From Sterolibacterium sp. (GTDB lineage: Bacteria > Pseudomonadota > Gammaproteobacteria > Burkholderiales > Rhodocyclaceae): a stretch of 64,000 nt of DNA. The DNA is taken from positions 227,990 to 291,989 of the forward strand of contig JAQTOA010000001.1 in the NCBI GenBank assembly GCA_028713555.1. Reading direction: 5' to 3'. This document shows, piece after piece, positions 53,451-63,874 of this stretch. The notes beneath the pieces were generated by a model. The model was not told the DNA's origin and made no database searches. It was given only the letters and a program-made list of their open reading frames with translations. Positions within the stretch are counted from its first letter, which is position 1. Each line of letters starts with the position of its first letter. The position numbers and the translations under genes are program-made.

Positions 53451-56400
53451 ATGCCGCTCAAAATTCTGGCTGCTTGCGCCGCTTTATTGATTTCCTTCGG
53501 CGCCTGGGCCGGAAGCATCTCCTTTCAGCTCTCGCTGACGGGTACCCGGCTGACCGTCACCGCACTGGGCGATAGCACCGCCTATTACCCGGAAGTATCC
53601 AGGATGCTCGCCGATGGACGTTGGCAAGCCCTGGCGACGTTCTCCGGCGCAGCGCCGGCGGCTGAACTGCTGCCCGGTGCGCAGCTGGATCTGCTCTGGC
53701 CTGAAACGCCAACGCCGCAAAGTTCTGCACCGATCGAACGCTTGCGGCCGCTGATGGTGCGGTTTTTTGACCAGGCGGGGGTTGGCTTCGGACAGATTTC
53801 CTTCCTGCAGGCGCCACCGCCGGCCAGCGTCATCCTGCGCGCCGGTTATGCCGATGGTCTGCTTACCGTAGCGCCTCCCGGGGATCAGCGTATTCATGCC
53901 ACATGGATACTGTGGGCGCAGGAAGAAGGCCTCGCGCCGATTCTCAACCCGGTTCAATTCGCGCACCGGCAACCGCCCGCACGGCGCATCGCCTGGCGCG
54001 ACGGCATGGATCCGCTGCGTCTGGCCACCGGCGCCGGACAGCCGTTAGTGCTGCTGCTGCATGAAACGGCGCAAGGGCTGGTGCTGCAGACGGTGGCCGG
54101 CGCGGTGGTACAAGGCCGCCAACAGCGCAGCTTCTGGCTGGATGCGAGCCCGGGGTTTTATCTGCTCGCCCTGCTGGCGGTGCTGACGACTGTGGGCGTG
54201 ACGGTTTGGCGATGGATCGGCAAGCGCGACAGGACAGCAGCTTCCCCTCTCCAGTCGCACTGCCGCACAAATTCAGATGGATACGTAACAAGGGCCAAAC
54301 CGGGCGGTCTGGTCGATATGACATTTACCCTGGTGGCGGCAAGCCTGCTCGCCGCCACTCTCGGTATCGAATTCCTGAACTCCGCCAATTCGCCCACCGG
54401 CGGCGATAGCGCTTCGCACCTGCTGTATGCTTGGTTGTATGCCGATGGCTTGGTGTTTTCCGGCCAGATCGTGCCCTGGCTGCCCGAGGTGTTCGGCGGA
54501 CTGCCGTTTCTCTCGTATTACTTCCCGCTGCCTTTCATGGTCATTGCCGCCTTGTCCAAACTGCTCGGCTTGTCGGCCGCGTTCAAGTGGGGCGCTTTCC
54601 TGGCGGCGATGCTGCTGCCCGGTGCGGTTTTCGCGGGCAGCCGGCGCTGGCTGGGAATGTCCTGGCCAGCGGCTTTCTGCGGTGCGCTCGGGGCATTCGC
54701 CTTCCTGCTGCATGAACAGAATTCGATCTGGGGCGGCAACCTGTTGTCCACCCTGGCGGGTGAGTTTGCCTACAGTTACGGATTGCTGTTCGCCGTATTG
54801 GCGATGTTGGCCTGGAGCCGCGCGCTGCATTTGGGCAGGGGTTGGGTCGTTGCCGCTCTGCTGGAAGCGGCTTGCGGGTTTTCGCATGGTTTCCCGCTGT
54901 TGGTGGTGGGTTTTTCCAGCTTCTTTTTGTTGCTCGATGGCGGGCAGACGCACGACCGTCTGCTGCGCAACATTGGTCTGCTTGTCCGCGGCCATCTGTT
55001 GGCCTTCTGTCTGCTCGGCGGTTGGCTGTGGCCGATGCTGGAGATGCACGGCCTGACCATTCCCAATGACGCCGCATTTGCGCTGGCGGGTTGGCGGGAT
55101 TTGCTGCCGAGCGCGTTGTGGCCGGTATGGCTGGGTGGTTGCCTGGGTTTGGCAGCGCTGGGGTTTTCTTCCGTGCGTCAGAGTTGGGGCGCCGGCCAAC
55201 TACAAGCGCTGCGCTTTTTCGCCAGCACCGCCGGAATTGCCGCGTTGGCCTTTGTCGCCGGCGACCAACTCGGCCTTGCCGATATCCGTTTTTTTCCGAT
55301 GGTTTGGCTATGCAGCGCGCTCGTCTGCGGCTGGCTGTTCGGGCAGGCGCTGCTGGTTCTGGGAATGTTTCTGGGAGGCGCCAACTGGCGGCTGATCCGC
55401 TTCTGCCATGGATTGCTCGCTGCCGCAGCGGCGCTGGCGCTGCTCGGCTGGCTTGGCCCGCGAATTCAGGCGGCGCCTGACTGGGCTTTGTGGAACCATT
55501 CCGGGTTGCAGGCAAAACCACAATGGCATAATTTGAGCCGGCTTTTCCCGGCCCTGCAAGGCGATTTATGGAGTCCGCGCCTGCTCTTCGAGCACGATCC
55601 GGCGAACAACGATATCGGCTCGACGCGAGCCCTCGAAGCCTTGCCGATGTTCCTGAACCACCGGCCCGTGCTGGAAGGGCTGTACATGGAATCGGCCCTG
55701 CTGGGTCCGGTGGTGTATCAACTCCAGTCGGAGGTATCGGCCCGTCCTTCATCGCCCCTGGTGCGGTTTCCCAGCGGCAGCCTGGATGCCTCCTTTGCTG
55801 CCCGGCATATGAATTTTCTCTATGCCGATAGCTTGCTGTTGCGCAGCTCCACGGCCAGGGCGGCGATCGAGGCGAGCGGCGAGTTTGTGAAAATTGCCGA
55901 AGCGGCACCCTTCGCCGTTTACCGGCTCAAGCATTTCGACAGCCGTTTGGCGGAAGTCGTGACCCAGCCGTTGCGCATCCGCCCGCCCGAGGATTGGATG
56001 CAGGATGCCTTCGCCTGGTTCCGCACGCGCAGCCGCTTCGAAGCCGAGCTGCCGGTGTACACCAAGGAGGCCATTGCCGTTGAGAGTGCTGTCAAAGCAC
56101 CGGTGCGCACGGTGAGTCTGGCTCGCAATGAACTGGTGTTTGAGAGCGCGGCCCTAGGACAACCGCATCTCATCAGGATCGCCTATCACCCGCGCTGGCG
56201 CCTGGTTTCCAAGGGCAGCCTGAACATCGCCGGGCCGGGCTTCATGCTCGTCGTGCCGCAAGAGAAGGAAATCCGCCTGGTCTATACGCATACCCCGGTG
56301 GGCTGGCTGGGGATGCTGGCGACGCTGCTGGCTGCTCTCTATGTGCTGCGCTGCGCATGGGTTTCGCGCCTTGGCCAAACCGTATCTGTCGAACCTGCGC

Positions 56401-56846
56401 CGGAACAAACTGTGCCCGGCTGGAAGGCGCGCGGGCTGCCGCTGTTGATCGGCTGGGGCTTGCTCATCCTGGCCGGCGCATACTTCGCTACACGTTCTCC
56501 CGAGCGTGTTTACGCGCGGGGATGGGATGCATTGCGTGCCAATCAGTATTCGTCGGCCAGTGAAGCATTCGACCGCGCCTATGAATTGCGGCGTCCGCCG
56601 GCGAAGAAGGAAGAGGCATTGTTCTGGTCGGCGAAAGCCAACGAACTGGCCGGACGCCGCGACGAGGCCAAGCGGCGTTATCGTCAGCTGTGCGAGCGGT
56701 ATCATGGCTACTGGTTGCCGGAGAGCTTGTACACTTTGGCGCTGCTTGAACGACTGGATGGACAGGCTACCGACACCCTCGCGCGCCGCTTGCGTGAGGA
56801 GTATCCCAACAACGCCTGGACGAAAAAACTCGACGAGAAGAAATGA
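53451..56846 (+). CDS. Large polytopic membrane protein with C-terminal TPR-like region
   Basis: A 1131-residue protein. A signal-like first helix is followed by a periplasmic beta-rich region (to about 230) and a helix near 235-252. Next come about ten hydrophobic helices (about 287-680) with a family-typical acidic loop SPTGGDSASHLLYAWLY, and then a large extracytoplasmic domain. A last helix lies near 1007-1025, followed by helical repeats of TPR type (ARGWDALRANQYSSASEAFD). It resembles YfhO-like or 6-PTPS-related membrane proteins that act with lipid-linked sugars. Between gtrA and a GT2 gene, it is a candidate glycosyltransferase or polymer-handling protein. No catalytic motif is certain. 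Confidence 0.7.
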   Translation: MPLKILAACAALLISFGAWAGSISFQLSLTGTRLTVTALGDSTAYYPEVSRMLADGRWQALATFSGAAPAAELLPGAQLDLLWPETPTPQSSAPIERLRPLMVRFFDQAGVGFGQISFLQAPPPASVILRAGYADGLLTVAPPGDQRIHATWILWAQEEGLAPILNPVQFAHRQPPARRIAWRDGMDPLRLATGAGQPLVLLLHETAQGLVLQTVAGAVVQGRQQRSFWLDASPGFYLLALLAVLTTVGVTVWRWIGKRDRTAASPLQSHCRTNSDGYVTRAKPGGLVDMTFTLVAASLLAATLGIEFLNSANSPTGGDSASHLLYAWLYADGLVFSGQIVPWLPEVFGGLPFLSYYFPLPFMVIAALSKLLGLSAAFKWGAFLAAMLLPGAVFAGSRRWLGMSWPAAFCGALGAFAFLLHEQNSIWGGNLLSTLAGEFAYSYGLLFAVLAMLAWSRALHLGRGWVVAALLEAACGFSHGFPLLVVGFSSFFLLLDGGQTHDRLLRNIGLLVRGHLLAFCLLGGWLWPMLEMHGLTIPNDAAFALAGWRDLLPSALWPVWLGGCLGLAALGFSSVRQSWGAGQLQALRFFASTAGIAALAFVAGDQLGLADIRFFPMVWLCSALVCGWLFGQALLVLGMFLGGANWRLIRFCHGLLAAAAALALLGWLGPRIQAAPDWALWNHSGLQAKPQWHNLSRLFPALQGDLWSPRLLFEHDPANNDIGSTRALEALPMFLNHRPVLEGLYMESALLGPVVYQLQSEVSARPSSPLVRFPSGSLDASFAARHMNFLYADSLLLRSSTARAAIEASGEFVKIAEAAPFAVYRLKHFDSRLAEVVTQPLRIRPPEDWMQDAFAWFRTRSRFEAELPVYTKEAIAVESAVKAPVRTVSLARNELVFESAALGQPHLIRIAYHPRWRLVSKGSLNIAGPGFMLVVPQEKEIRLVYTHTPVGWLGMLATLLAALYVLRCAWVSRLGQTVSVEPAPEQTVPGWKARGLPLLIGWGLLILAGAYFATRSPERVYARGWDALRANQYSSASEAFDRAYELRRPPAKKEEALFWSAKANELAGRRDEAKRRYRQLCERYHGYWLPESLYTLALLERLDGQATDTLARRLREEYPNNAWTKKLDEKK

Positions 56847-56847
56847 T

Positions 56848-57825
56848 ATGAATCCAAACATGCCACCGGAATTGAGTGTAATTGTCCCCGCCTTCAACGA
56901 GGCGGAAGGAATCGGCGCGTTCCTTAACCAGTTGATCGGCATATTGAACGGCTGCTGTGGCAATTTCGAAATCTGGGTTGTCGATGACGGCAGCCAGGAC
57001 GCCACCTGGGAGAAGCTCAGTGCAGAACATATCCCTCTATTGCGGGCACTGCGTTTCACCCGAAATTTCGGCAAGGAGGCGGCGATTCTTGCCGGACTGC
57101 GCCATGCGCGGGGCAGGGCGGTGATTGTCATGGATGCGGACGGTCAGCATCCGCCTGCTTTGTTGCCGGAAATGCTGGCGCTGTGGCGCGCCGGCAGCGC
57201 CCAGATCGTTGCCGCGCAAAAGATCACGCGCCACAGCGATGGCTGGCGCGCACGCTTCAACGCCTATTGCTTTAACGGCCTGATGCGGCGGCTGACCGGG
57301 CTGGATCTTTCCGGCGCTTCGGATTTTCGTCTGCTCGACCGCCGGGTGGTGGATGCCTTGCTGGCGTTTCCGGAAAAGGTCAGGTTTTTTCGCGGCATGA
57401 CGGTTTGGACGGGTTTCGTCACCGCACAGATTGGCTTCGAGGTGGCGCCGCGCATCGCCGGGCACAGCCAATGGAGCACTGCCCAACTTACCCGGCTGGC
57501 CATCACCGCCATCACCGCCTACAGCGCCAAGCCGCTCGGCATGATCTTCCGGCTCGGCCTGCTGGGACTGGCAGCCGCCGTGCTGTTGCTATTGCAGGCC
57601 TTGTATTCGTGGCTTTCGGGGATCGCTGTTTCCGGCTGGACTTCGCTGACCGTGGTGATTTTGTTTTTTGGCTCCGCCACCCTGCTCAGCCTCGGCGTGC
57701 TGGGAGCCTATCTTGCCCAGATCTTCGAGGAGATCAAGCGCCGACCGGAGTTTCTGATCCAGGAGAGCTTGGGCGCCGAAGCCGTATTATCTCCCCTTGA
57801 AAGGAGTGGGCGGGACCCGCTTTGA
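56848..57825 (+). CDS. Family 2 glycosyltransferase (GtrB/DPM1-like)
   Basis: A 325-residue enzyme. The GT-A domain has SVIVPAFNEAEG, VVDDGSQD and MDADGQHPP (the DxD-type metal motif), then SDFRLLDRRVV. Two C-terminal transmembrane helices (about 235-256 and 268-292) are followed by the EEIKRRPEFL tail. This is the undecaprenyl-phosphate sugar transferase class that pairs with GtrA. ATG 56848 overlaps the end of the preceding gene closely (1 bp gap). The sugar is unknown. Confidence 0.92.
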   Translation: MNPNMPPELSVIVPAFNEAEGIGAFLNQLIGILNGCCGNFEIWVVDDGSQDATWEKLSAEHIPLLRALRFTRNFGKEAAILAGLRHARGRAVIVMDADGQHPPALLPEMLALWRAGSAQIVAAQKITRHSDGWRARFNAYCFNGLMRRLTGLDLSGASDFRLLDRRVVDALLAFPEKVRFFRGMTVWTGFVTAQIGFEVAPRIAGHSQWSTAQLTRLAITAITAYSAKPLGMIFRLGLLGLAAAVLLLLQALYSWLSGIAVSGWTSLTVVILFFGSATLLSLGVLGAYLAQIFEEIKRRPEFLIQESLGAEAVLSPLERSGRDPL

Positions 57826-57887
57826 CTCATGCCGGAACGCTTCAACGGTGGCATCAGCACTGAGCCCCTTCTTGTTACCTGGAGCTT

Positions 57888-59183
57888 ATGGGAGAACAAT
57901 TTGAAGGTATAATTCGCATTTTCCTGTTGGGACTGCTTGAGATGAAACTCATGGAACGAAGCACCCCTATTATAAGATTGGCGTTGCTGTGGATTGCCGG
58001 CAGCGCAGTCGCTGCTTTCTCGTCATACGGAATAGCCCAAACACCCGGCGCCAAGCCCGCCTCAGGCGACGATGGTCTCCGCGCCGTCAGCGCCTCCCCT
58101 GCGGAAGTTGCGGAGGGCAAAAAGTTGGCGGATACCTCATGCGCCCGTTGTCATGGCGACAAGGGCATCAGTGCCACAAAAGAGATCCCTCATATTGCAG
58201 GTCAGCGTGCTGTTTATCTGTATAACGAGTTGAAGGCTTACAAGAACGGCGCGCGCAGCAATAAAAAAATGGAAGCTGCCGTCAAGTTTCTGAGTGACGA
58301 CGCTCTGGTCAAAGTGGCAGCCTATTACGCCAGTCAGGATCCAGCCTCTCCCAGCAGTGCCAAGCCTGCTCCCGCCAAACCGGATCCGCTGCAGTCTGGC
58401 AAAGCCGCGGCTTCCGGCTGTGCTGGCTGCCATGGCGATGGCGGCATTTCGAAGACCGGAGGCGTGCCGAATCTTGTCGGGGCAGATCCCAAGTTTCTGG
58501 TTGCCGCTATGAAAGCTTACAAGGATGGTCAGCGTAAGCACGAAATGATGAAGACGCTGTTGGCGGACGTCACCGAAACAAGCATGGAAAATATCGCGCT
58601 CTACTACGCATTGCAAAAACCCGCCAAGGCGCAAACCCCTTCACCTGGCGACCAGGCGGCGGGAAAAACGGCCGCCGCTGACTGCGGCGGATGCCATGGC
58701 GACAAGGGAGTCAGCGGAAACCCGGCGACTCCCAGCCTCGCCGGCCAGGATGCCGAGTACCTGGTGGAGGCGCTGAAGGCTTACAAAAATGCCATGCGCA
58801 GCGATGACACCATGAAGAACCTGGCGGCGGCAATGGATGAAAAGACCATGAAAAACGTGGCCGCGTATTATGCGAACTTGTTGCCCCAGTCGCCGAAAGT
58901 AAAAAAGCCGTTGACGACGGCTGAGCAGGCTCAGCTATGTGATCGTTGTCATGGTCTCAACGGCAACAGCACCGACCAGCTTGTTCCGGCGCTGGCGGCA
59001 CAGCGTGTCGATTATATGGAAATGGCGTTGCGTGCCTACCAGAAGGGGAGCGAGCGCAAGAATAACGGAATGGCCGCCATGTCTTCCGGCTTGAGCGATG
59101 CTGAAATTAGCAATCTCTCCAGCCATTATGCGCAACGGAAGGCGCGTGCACTGGTATTCATGGCAGCGCCTAATTGCAAATAG
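57888..59183 (+). CDS. Four-heme cytochrome c made of repeated cytochrome c4-like domains
   Basis: A protein of 431 residues from ATG 57888; ATG 57942 or 57951 also give a good signal peptide (cleavage near GIAQ). It has four similar domains, each with one CxxCH: CARCH, CAGCH, CGGCH and CDRCH. Three of them share the HGDKG/HGDGG segment and a YxxxxLKAYKNG-type Met-side helix. This looks like two cytochrome c4 units in tandem. It could carry electrons across the periplasm between the membrane and MtrA. The final domain is the most divergent. The next gene encodes a membrane-bound heme protein, so the two may work together. Confidence 0.88.
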   Translation: MGEQFEGIIRIFLLGLLEMKLMERSTPIIRLALLWIAGSAVAAFSSYGIAQTPGAKPASGDDGLRAVSASPAEVAEGKKLADTSCARCHGDKGISATKEIPHIAGQRAVYLYNELKAYKNGARSNKKMEAAVKFLSDDALVKVAAYYASQDPASPSSAKPAPAKPDPLQSGKAAASGCAGCHGDGGISKTGGVPNLVGADPKFLVAAMKAYKDGQRKHEMMKTLLADVTETSMENIALYYALQKPAKAQTPSPGDQAAGKTAAADCGGCHGDKGVSGNPATPSLAGQDAEYLVEALKAYKNAMRSDDTMKNLAAAMDEKTMKNVAAYYANLLPQSPKVKKPLTTAEQAQLCDRCHGLNGNSTDQLVPALAAQRVDYMEMALRAYQKGSERKNNGMAAMSSGLSDAEISNLSSHYAQRKARALVFMAAPNCK

Positions 59184-59322
59184 CAAATAAGCGGGATGAG
59201 GCGTGATGGATTTTGATGCATCGTCCTGCCAGCCCATGGTAAGTTCCTATAACTGAAACTGGAGCGCCCCATGCGTACTGACGCACTTGGCTCCATCCTC
59301 CTGCAAGACATAAGGAAGCAAG

Positions 59323-60111
59323 ATGAAGAATACTGATCCACTGCACCAGTTGTACACCCATTATTCGGAGCTGCCCTATAGCCAGCGTGTCTTGTACACC
59401 TGCGCGTTGCTTGTGCTTGGCCTGGCTTACGTGTTCGCTATCATTTATTTGTTTCATTCTTACTCGGGACGCGACGGGGGAACGAATACCCTGACCTATG
59501 AAGACATCGTGATTGCTTACACCGGCACTGGCAAGGGTTCGCGCCTGGAAGCGGCGTTGCGCGGACCTATGGCAAGCATGTTGCCGGCCGATGAGTCCAG
59601 TTCGGTCATTAGCTGGGTTGCGGAAGGTGCAAATCAGGAAAAATACGAGCAGGCTGTCAAACCGATTCTGGACAAGCGTTGCATGAGCTGCCACGACGGC
59701 AGCAATCCGCACCTGCCGAATCTGGGGGGATATGACAACCTGAAGAAAGTCACCGAGAAGGATACGGGTACCGATATTTTCACCCTGGTACGTGTCTCGC
59801 ACATTCACCTGTTCGGGCTTACCTTTGTCTTTTTCATCATGGGTCTGATGTTCAGCCATGCTTACCTGCGACCGGTCTGGTTGAAGTGCACCATCGTTGC
59901 GCTTCCCTTCTTCTGTCTGGTATTGGACGTCAGTTCCTGGTATTTCACCAAGTTGTATCATCCTTTCGCCTGGGTGGTGATGTTCGCCGGCGGCGGAATG
60001 GGGATGAGCTTTGCTTTCATGTGGTTCACGACCATGTATCAGCTGTGGTTTTATAAACTGCCCGACACGGTCGAGAGGCTGGAGCGCCGTAGCACGCCCA
60101 CCATGGTCTGA
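59323..60111 (+). CDS. Membrane protein with an exported monoheme cytochrome c domain
   Basis: A 262-residue protein: transmembrane helix (about 24-46), an exported segment with one heme site CMSCH (120-124) in the pattern ILDKRCMSCH, then four further hydrophobic helices (about 162-182, 190-210, 217-235, and a shorter one). Several His residues lie in the helices (HIHLFGL, FSHAYL), which could bind heme b. I do not recognise a named family. It follows the four-heme cytochrome and ends before a strong terminator, so it could be the quinone-side partner of that cytochrome. This role is inference. Confidence 0.75.
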   Translation: MKNTDPLHQLYTHYSELPYSQRVLYTCALLVLGLAYVFAIIYLFHSYSGRDGGTNTLTYEDIVIAYTGTGKGSRLEAALRGPMASMLPADESSSVISWVAEGANQEKYEQAVKPILDKRCMSCHDGSNPHLPNLGGYDNLKKVTEKDTGTDIFTLVRVSHIHLFGLTFVFFIMGLMFSHAYLRPVWLKCTIVALPFFCLVLDVSSWYFTKLYHPFAWVVMFAGGGMGMSFAFMWFTTMYQLWFYKLPDTVERLERRSTPTMV

Positions 60112-60141
60112 CAGAAAATTGAAAATTTGAGTACGAAAAAA

Positions 60142-60166
60142 GCCGGGTAAGCACCCGGCTTTTTTT
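60142..60166. terminator. Bidirectional rho-independent terminator
   Basis: Stem GCCGGGT (60142-60148) and ACCCGGC (60153-60159) with AAGC loop, T7 on the right and A6 on the left. It can stop both the cytochrome gene and the convergent aldolase gene. Confidence 0.92.
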
Positions 60167-60221
60167 CGTTACCTCTCTTCTCGCTGAGAGGTCATGAGTC
60201 TTTCCCGCCTCTGCCCGCTCC

Positions 60222-62333
60222 TCAGCGCGGAAAGGCTTCGACGACGCCGCCATCGACCGGGATCGAGGCGCCCGTGGTTGGCGTCTGGTTGCTCGCCAGG
60301 AACACCACCGCGTTGCCGACGTGGTGGGCGCGCACCCTAACCCGCAGCAAGTTTCGGCTCCGGTAGTACTCCGGCAGGTCGTCAAGCTTCATGCCGCGGC
60401 TTTGCGCGCGGTCGGGACCGACCGTCGCCCATAGCCCGGATTCGATGCTGCCTTCGGCAAAGATCGCGTCGGGGTTGATCATGTTTACGCGGATTCCTTC
60501 GCCTGCCAGCTCGATCGCGGAAACCTTGCCGAGCTGGTGCCCGGCCGCCTTCGAGGCGCTGTAGGCGCCGAAGTCCTTGCCGGGGCCGAACACATTCTTC
60601 GACGAATTGATGACGACGTGCCCGCCCAGGCTCTGGGCGCGCAGCACGCGCACGCCCTCGCGGAGGGTGTGGAACATCCCGAGAAAATTGACGGCCATCA
60701 CGCGGTCCAGGTCCTTGCGGGCGAGATCGGCCACCGCGGCGACATGAGCGATCCCGGCATTCGGGACGACCACGTCGACACCGCCATAGCGCCGGCAGGC
60801 CTCGTCAAAGCCGGCGCGCACCGACTCCTCGTCGGTGACGTCCATGGTGATTCCTGTCGCGGTACCCGGCCCGCAGGCCGCTTCGATGTCGGCCACGACG
60901 CGAGCGAGGCGCTCTGCCTCGATGTCCGTGACCACCACATGGGCGCCCGCCGCGGCGCAGGTCTTGGCGATCCCGTAGCCGATCGCCCCGGCGCCGCCGG
61001 TGATCAGCACCACCTGGCGCTCGAGCGGACGGCGCGCGCCCTTGCCGAGCTTGGCCTGCTGGAGGCTCCAGTATTCCATCGCGCACAGATGCTCGGGCGA
61101 GGCGGCTTGGTATCCGCCCATCTGGTGGGCGATGCGCTGCACGCGCAGGGTCTGCTGGGTGATGTCGGCGGCGATCCTCGCCTCGTACTTGGTTCGCCCG
61201 AAGCAGAAAGCCCCCGCGCCGGGAATCAGGATGACCCGCGGCAGCGGATCGAACGTGACGCCGGCGGCCAGTTCCGCGCCAAGATGTTCTTTCACGTAGG
61301 CCCGATAGCGCTGGCCGTAGGCCGCAACCGCCGCGCCCAGGATCTTGCGCATGTCCTCCGGCGAATCGGTCGGAAAGCCCGGTACGAACAACGCGAATGG
61401 ACGGACCCGGATGACGTGGTCCGGCGTGACCGGCCCGGCCGCGGCCAACGGTTCTGCCTCGGCGCTGTTCACGAAGGCCAGCACCTCGTCGTCGCCTCGC
61501 CAGTCGAGGATCATCCGCCGGTACGGGTTGTCCTCCTCGCCGGTTTTCTCGGCGAGAACACCGCGCAGCACCGGCGCGATCCGCGCGGCGAGTTCGGCGG
61601 GCGGCATCTCGCTCTGGCAGGAGGGGGTGAGCCGCCGTTGCGGGCGGCTCGCTTCGATGAATTTCTCGCAAGCGGTGACGATCGCAATGTGACGCTCGTA
61701 GGCGGTGCGGGCATCATCGCCAAAGGTGAATAGGCCGTGCTGCGCCACCGCGACGCCGATGGCGTCGGGGCGCTTCTCCAGCGCGTGGGCTACCGCCACG
61801 GCGAGCGGAAAGCCGCAGGTCACATAGGGCAGGACGACCACCTGGGGACTGACCGCTTCGGCGAGCAGATGCTCCCCCGCCAACTGGTTGCAGAGGCACA
61901 GGAGCGCTTCGGCATGCGAGTGATCGACGAAGCGGTGCGGCAAGAAGGCGTGTAGCAGGGTCTCCACCGATGGCGCGGGAGCGTTTGCGTCGAGCCGGTT
62001 GATGTGCAGCTCGTTGGTCATCTGCGCGTCCGAGAGCGACGGGAGCGTGCGCAGGCGGCCCAGGCGGGCGATGTCGAGTGCCGTGAAGCCGGCTGGCTCG
62101 ATGTTGTGGAGGTCGGCACCGGAGCCTTTAACGTAGAGTGCGGGTACCTCCTCGCCGTAAAGGTTGCGCACCGTTCCCTTGAACGAGGTGTTCCCTCCGC
62201 CGTGGAGGACCAGGGCGGGCTCAGAACCGATCAGGCGCGAGGTGTAGGCCCGCAACGCCAGCTCCCGGCCCCAGCGTTCTCCCCACAGCTCAACAGCCTT
62301 TTCGGCGTCTTGGTCGTTCCAGAGATTCTTCAT
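60222..62333 (-). CDS. Bifunctional class II aldolase / short-chain dehydrogenase (RhaD-RhaDH type)
   Basis: A 703-residue fusion. The N-terminal two thirds form a class II aldolase/adducin domain (MKNLWND start, LVLHGGGNTS and DHSHAEALL with zinc-ligand His). The C-terminal 260 residues are an SDR with TGGAGAIGYGIA near residue 430, NAG, and YSASKAAGHQ as YxxxK. Such proteins cleave a sugar-1-phosphate (rhamnulose- or fuculose-type) and oxidise the lactaldehyde or an upstream alcohol. ATG 62333 matches the family start; ATG 62348 is possible. It lies 28 bp after metK and its base composition looks richer in GC than its neighbours. No other sugar gene is near. Confidence 0.88.
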   Translation of the reverse strand: MKNLWNDQDAEKAVELWGERWGRELALRAYTSRLIGSEPALVLHGGGNTSFKGTVRNLYGEEVPALYVKGSGADLHNIEPAGFTALDIARLGRLRTLPSLSDAQMTNELHINRLDANAPAPSVETLLHAFLPHRFVDHSHAEALLCLCNQLAGEHLLAEAVSPQVVVLPYVTCGFPLAVAVAHALEKRPDAIGVAVAQHGLFTFGDDARTAYERHIAIVTACEKFIEASRPQRRLTPSCQSEMPPAELAARIAPVLRGVLAEKTGEEDNPYRRMILDWRGDDEVLAFVNSAEAEPLAAAGPVTPDHVIRVRPFALFVPGFPTDSPEDMRKILGAAVAAYGQRYRAYVKEHLGAELAAGVTFDPLPRVILIPGAGAFCFGRTKYEARIAADITQQTLRVQRIAHQMGGYQAASPEHLCAMEYWSLQQAKLGKGARRPLERQVVLITGGAGAIGYGIAKTCAAAGAHVVVTDIEAERLARVVADIEAACGPGTATGITMDVTDEESVRAGFDEACRRYGGVDVVVPNAGIAHVAAVADLARKDLDRVMAVNFLGMFHTLREGVRVLRAQSLGGHVVINSSKNVFGPGKDFGAYSASKAAGHQLGKVSAIELAGEGIRVNMINPDAIFAEGSIESGLWATVGPDRAQSRGMKLDDLPEYYRSRNLLRVRVRAHHVGNAVVFLASNQTPTTGASIPVDGGVVEAFPR

Positions 62334-62361
62334 GCTAGTGCCCGCCACTGCTTCTAGGGTG

Positions 62362-63522
<1,161 letters not shown>

Positions 63523-63539
63523 GCTCACTCCTCATCAAT

Positions 63540-63580
63540 AAAAAATCCCCGCAGTTCGGTCGGCGTTACCGACCCCGGGG
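63540..63580 (-). promoter_or_regulatory. Terminator-like hairpin in the metK leader, candidate attenuator
   Basis: On the minus strand CCCCG (63580-63576) pairs with CGGGG (63551-63547), with an inner stem GGTCGG (63574-63569) and CCGACC (63563-63558), then A and U6 (63545-63540). It is only 7-18 nt before the metK ribosome binding site and start. A terminator between promoter and gene points to leader control, for example by SAM or methionine. I could not match the leader (63580 to about 63700) to a known SAM or SAH riboswitch class. The rest of 63581-63798 holds no gene I can support. Confidence 0.6.
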
Positions 63581-63798
63581 AGGAGAGCAGGCGACGCTTT
63601 AGCAGAATTACATTACCCTGGCACTGTGCTGCCCGGGATCCGCCCTGCAAGTGGTCTTAACTCGGCGGATGAGCAATCATATCTTGTCGCTGTCCGGGGG
63701 GCAATAGGACAATTGCCCCATAGTGGTTTGTGTTTGAAAAGCCGCCATACCTGTATGATAGTATGCCCTTGGCAATGGGCCAGTCGACCATCCGGTCG

Positions 63799-63869
63799 TA
63801 AAGTGGCTAACAGGGTGAAGCAATGAATTGTGAGGCGCTGGTGCTGGATAAAGTGGTTGGCAGGGCGAA
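63799..63869 (+). repeat. Pair of 21-bp direct repeats
   Basis: TAAAGTGG-N4-CAGGG-N-GAA occurs at 63799-63819 and 63849-63869, 50 bp apart, identical at 17 of 21 positions. They lie just outside the predicted insertion-element end. They may be a protein-binding site or remains of an older element. Confidence 0.5.
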
Positions 63870-63874
63870 CTGAC

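Noticed and set aside
63541..63660. SAH riboswitch on the plus strand (GGGGAGGAGAGCAGGCGACGC resemblance)
   Set aside because: The second conserved block of the SAH riboswitch is missing and no ahcY follows on the plus strand.
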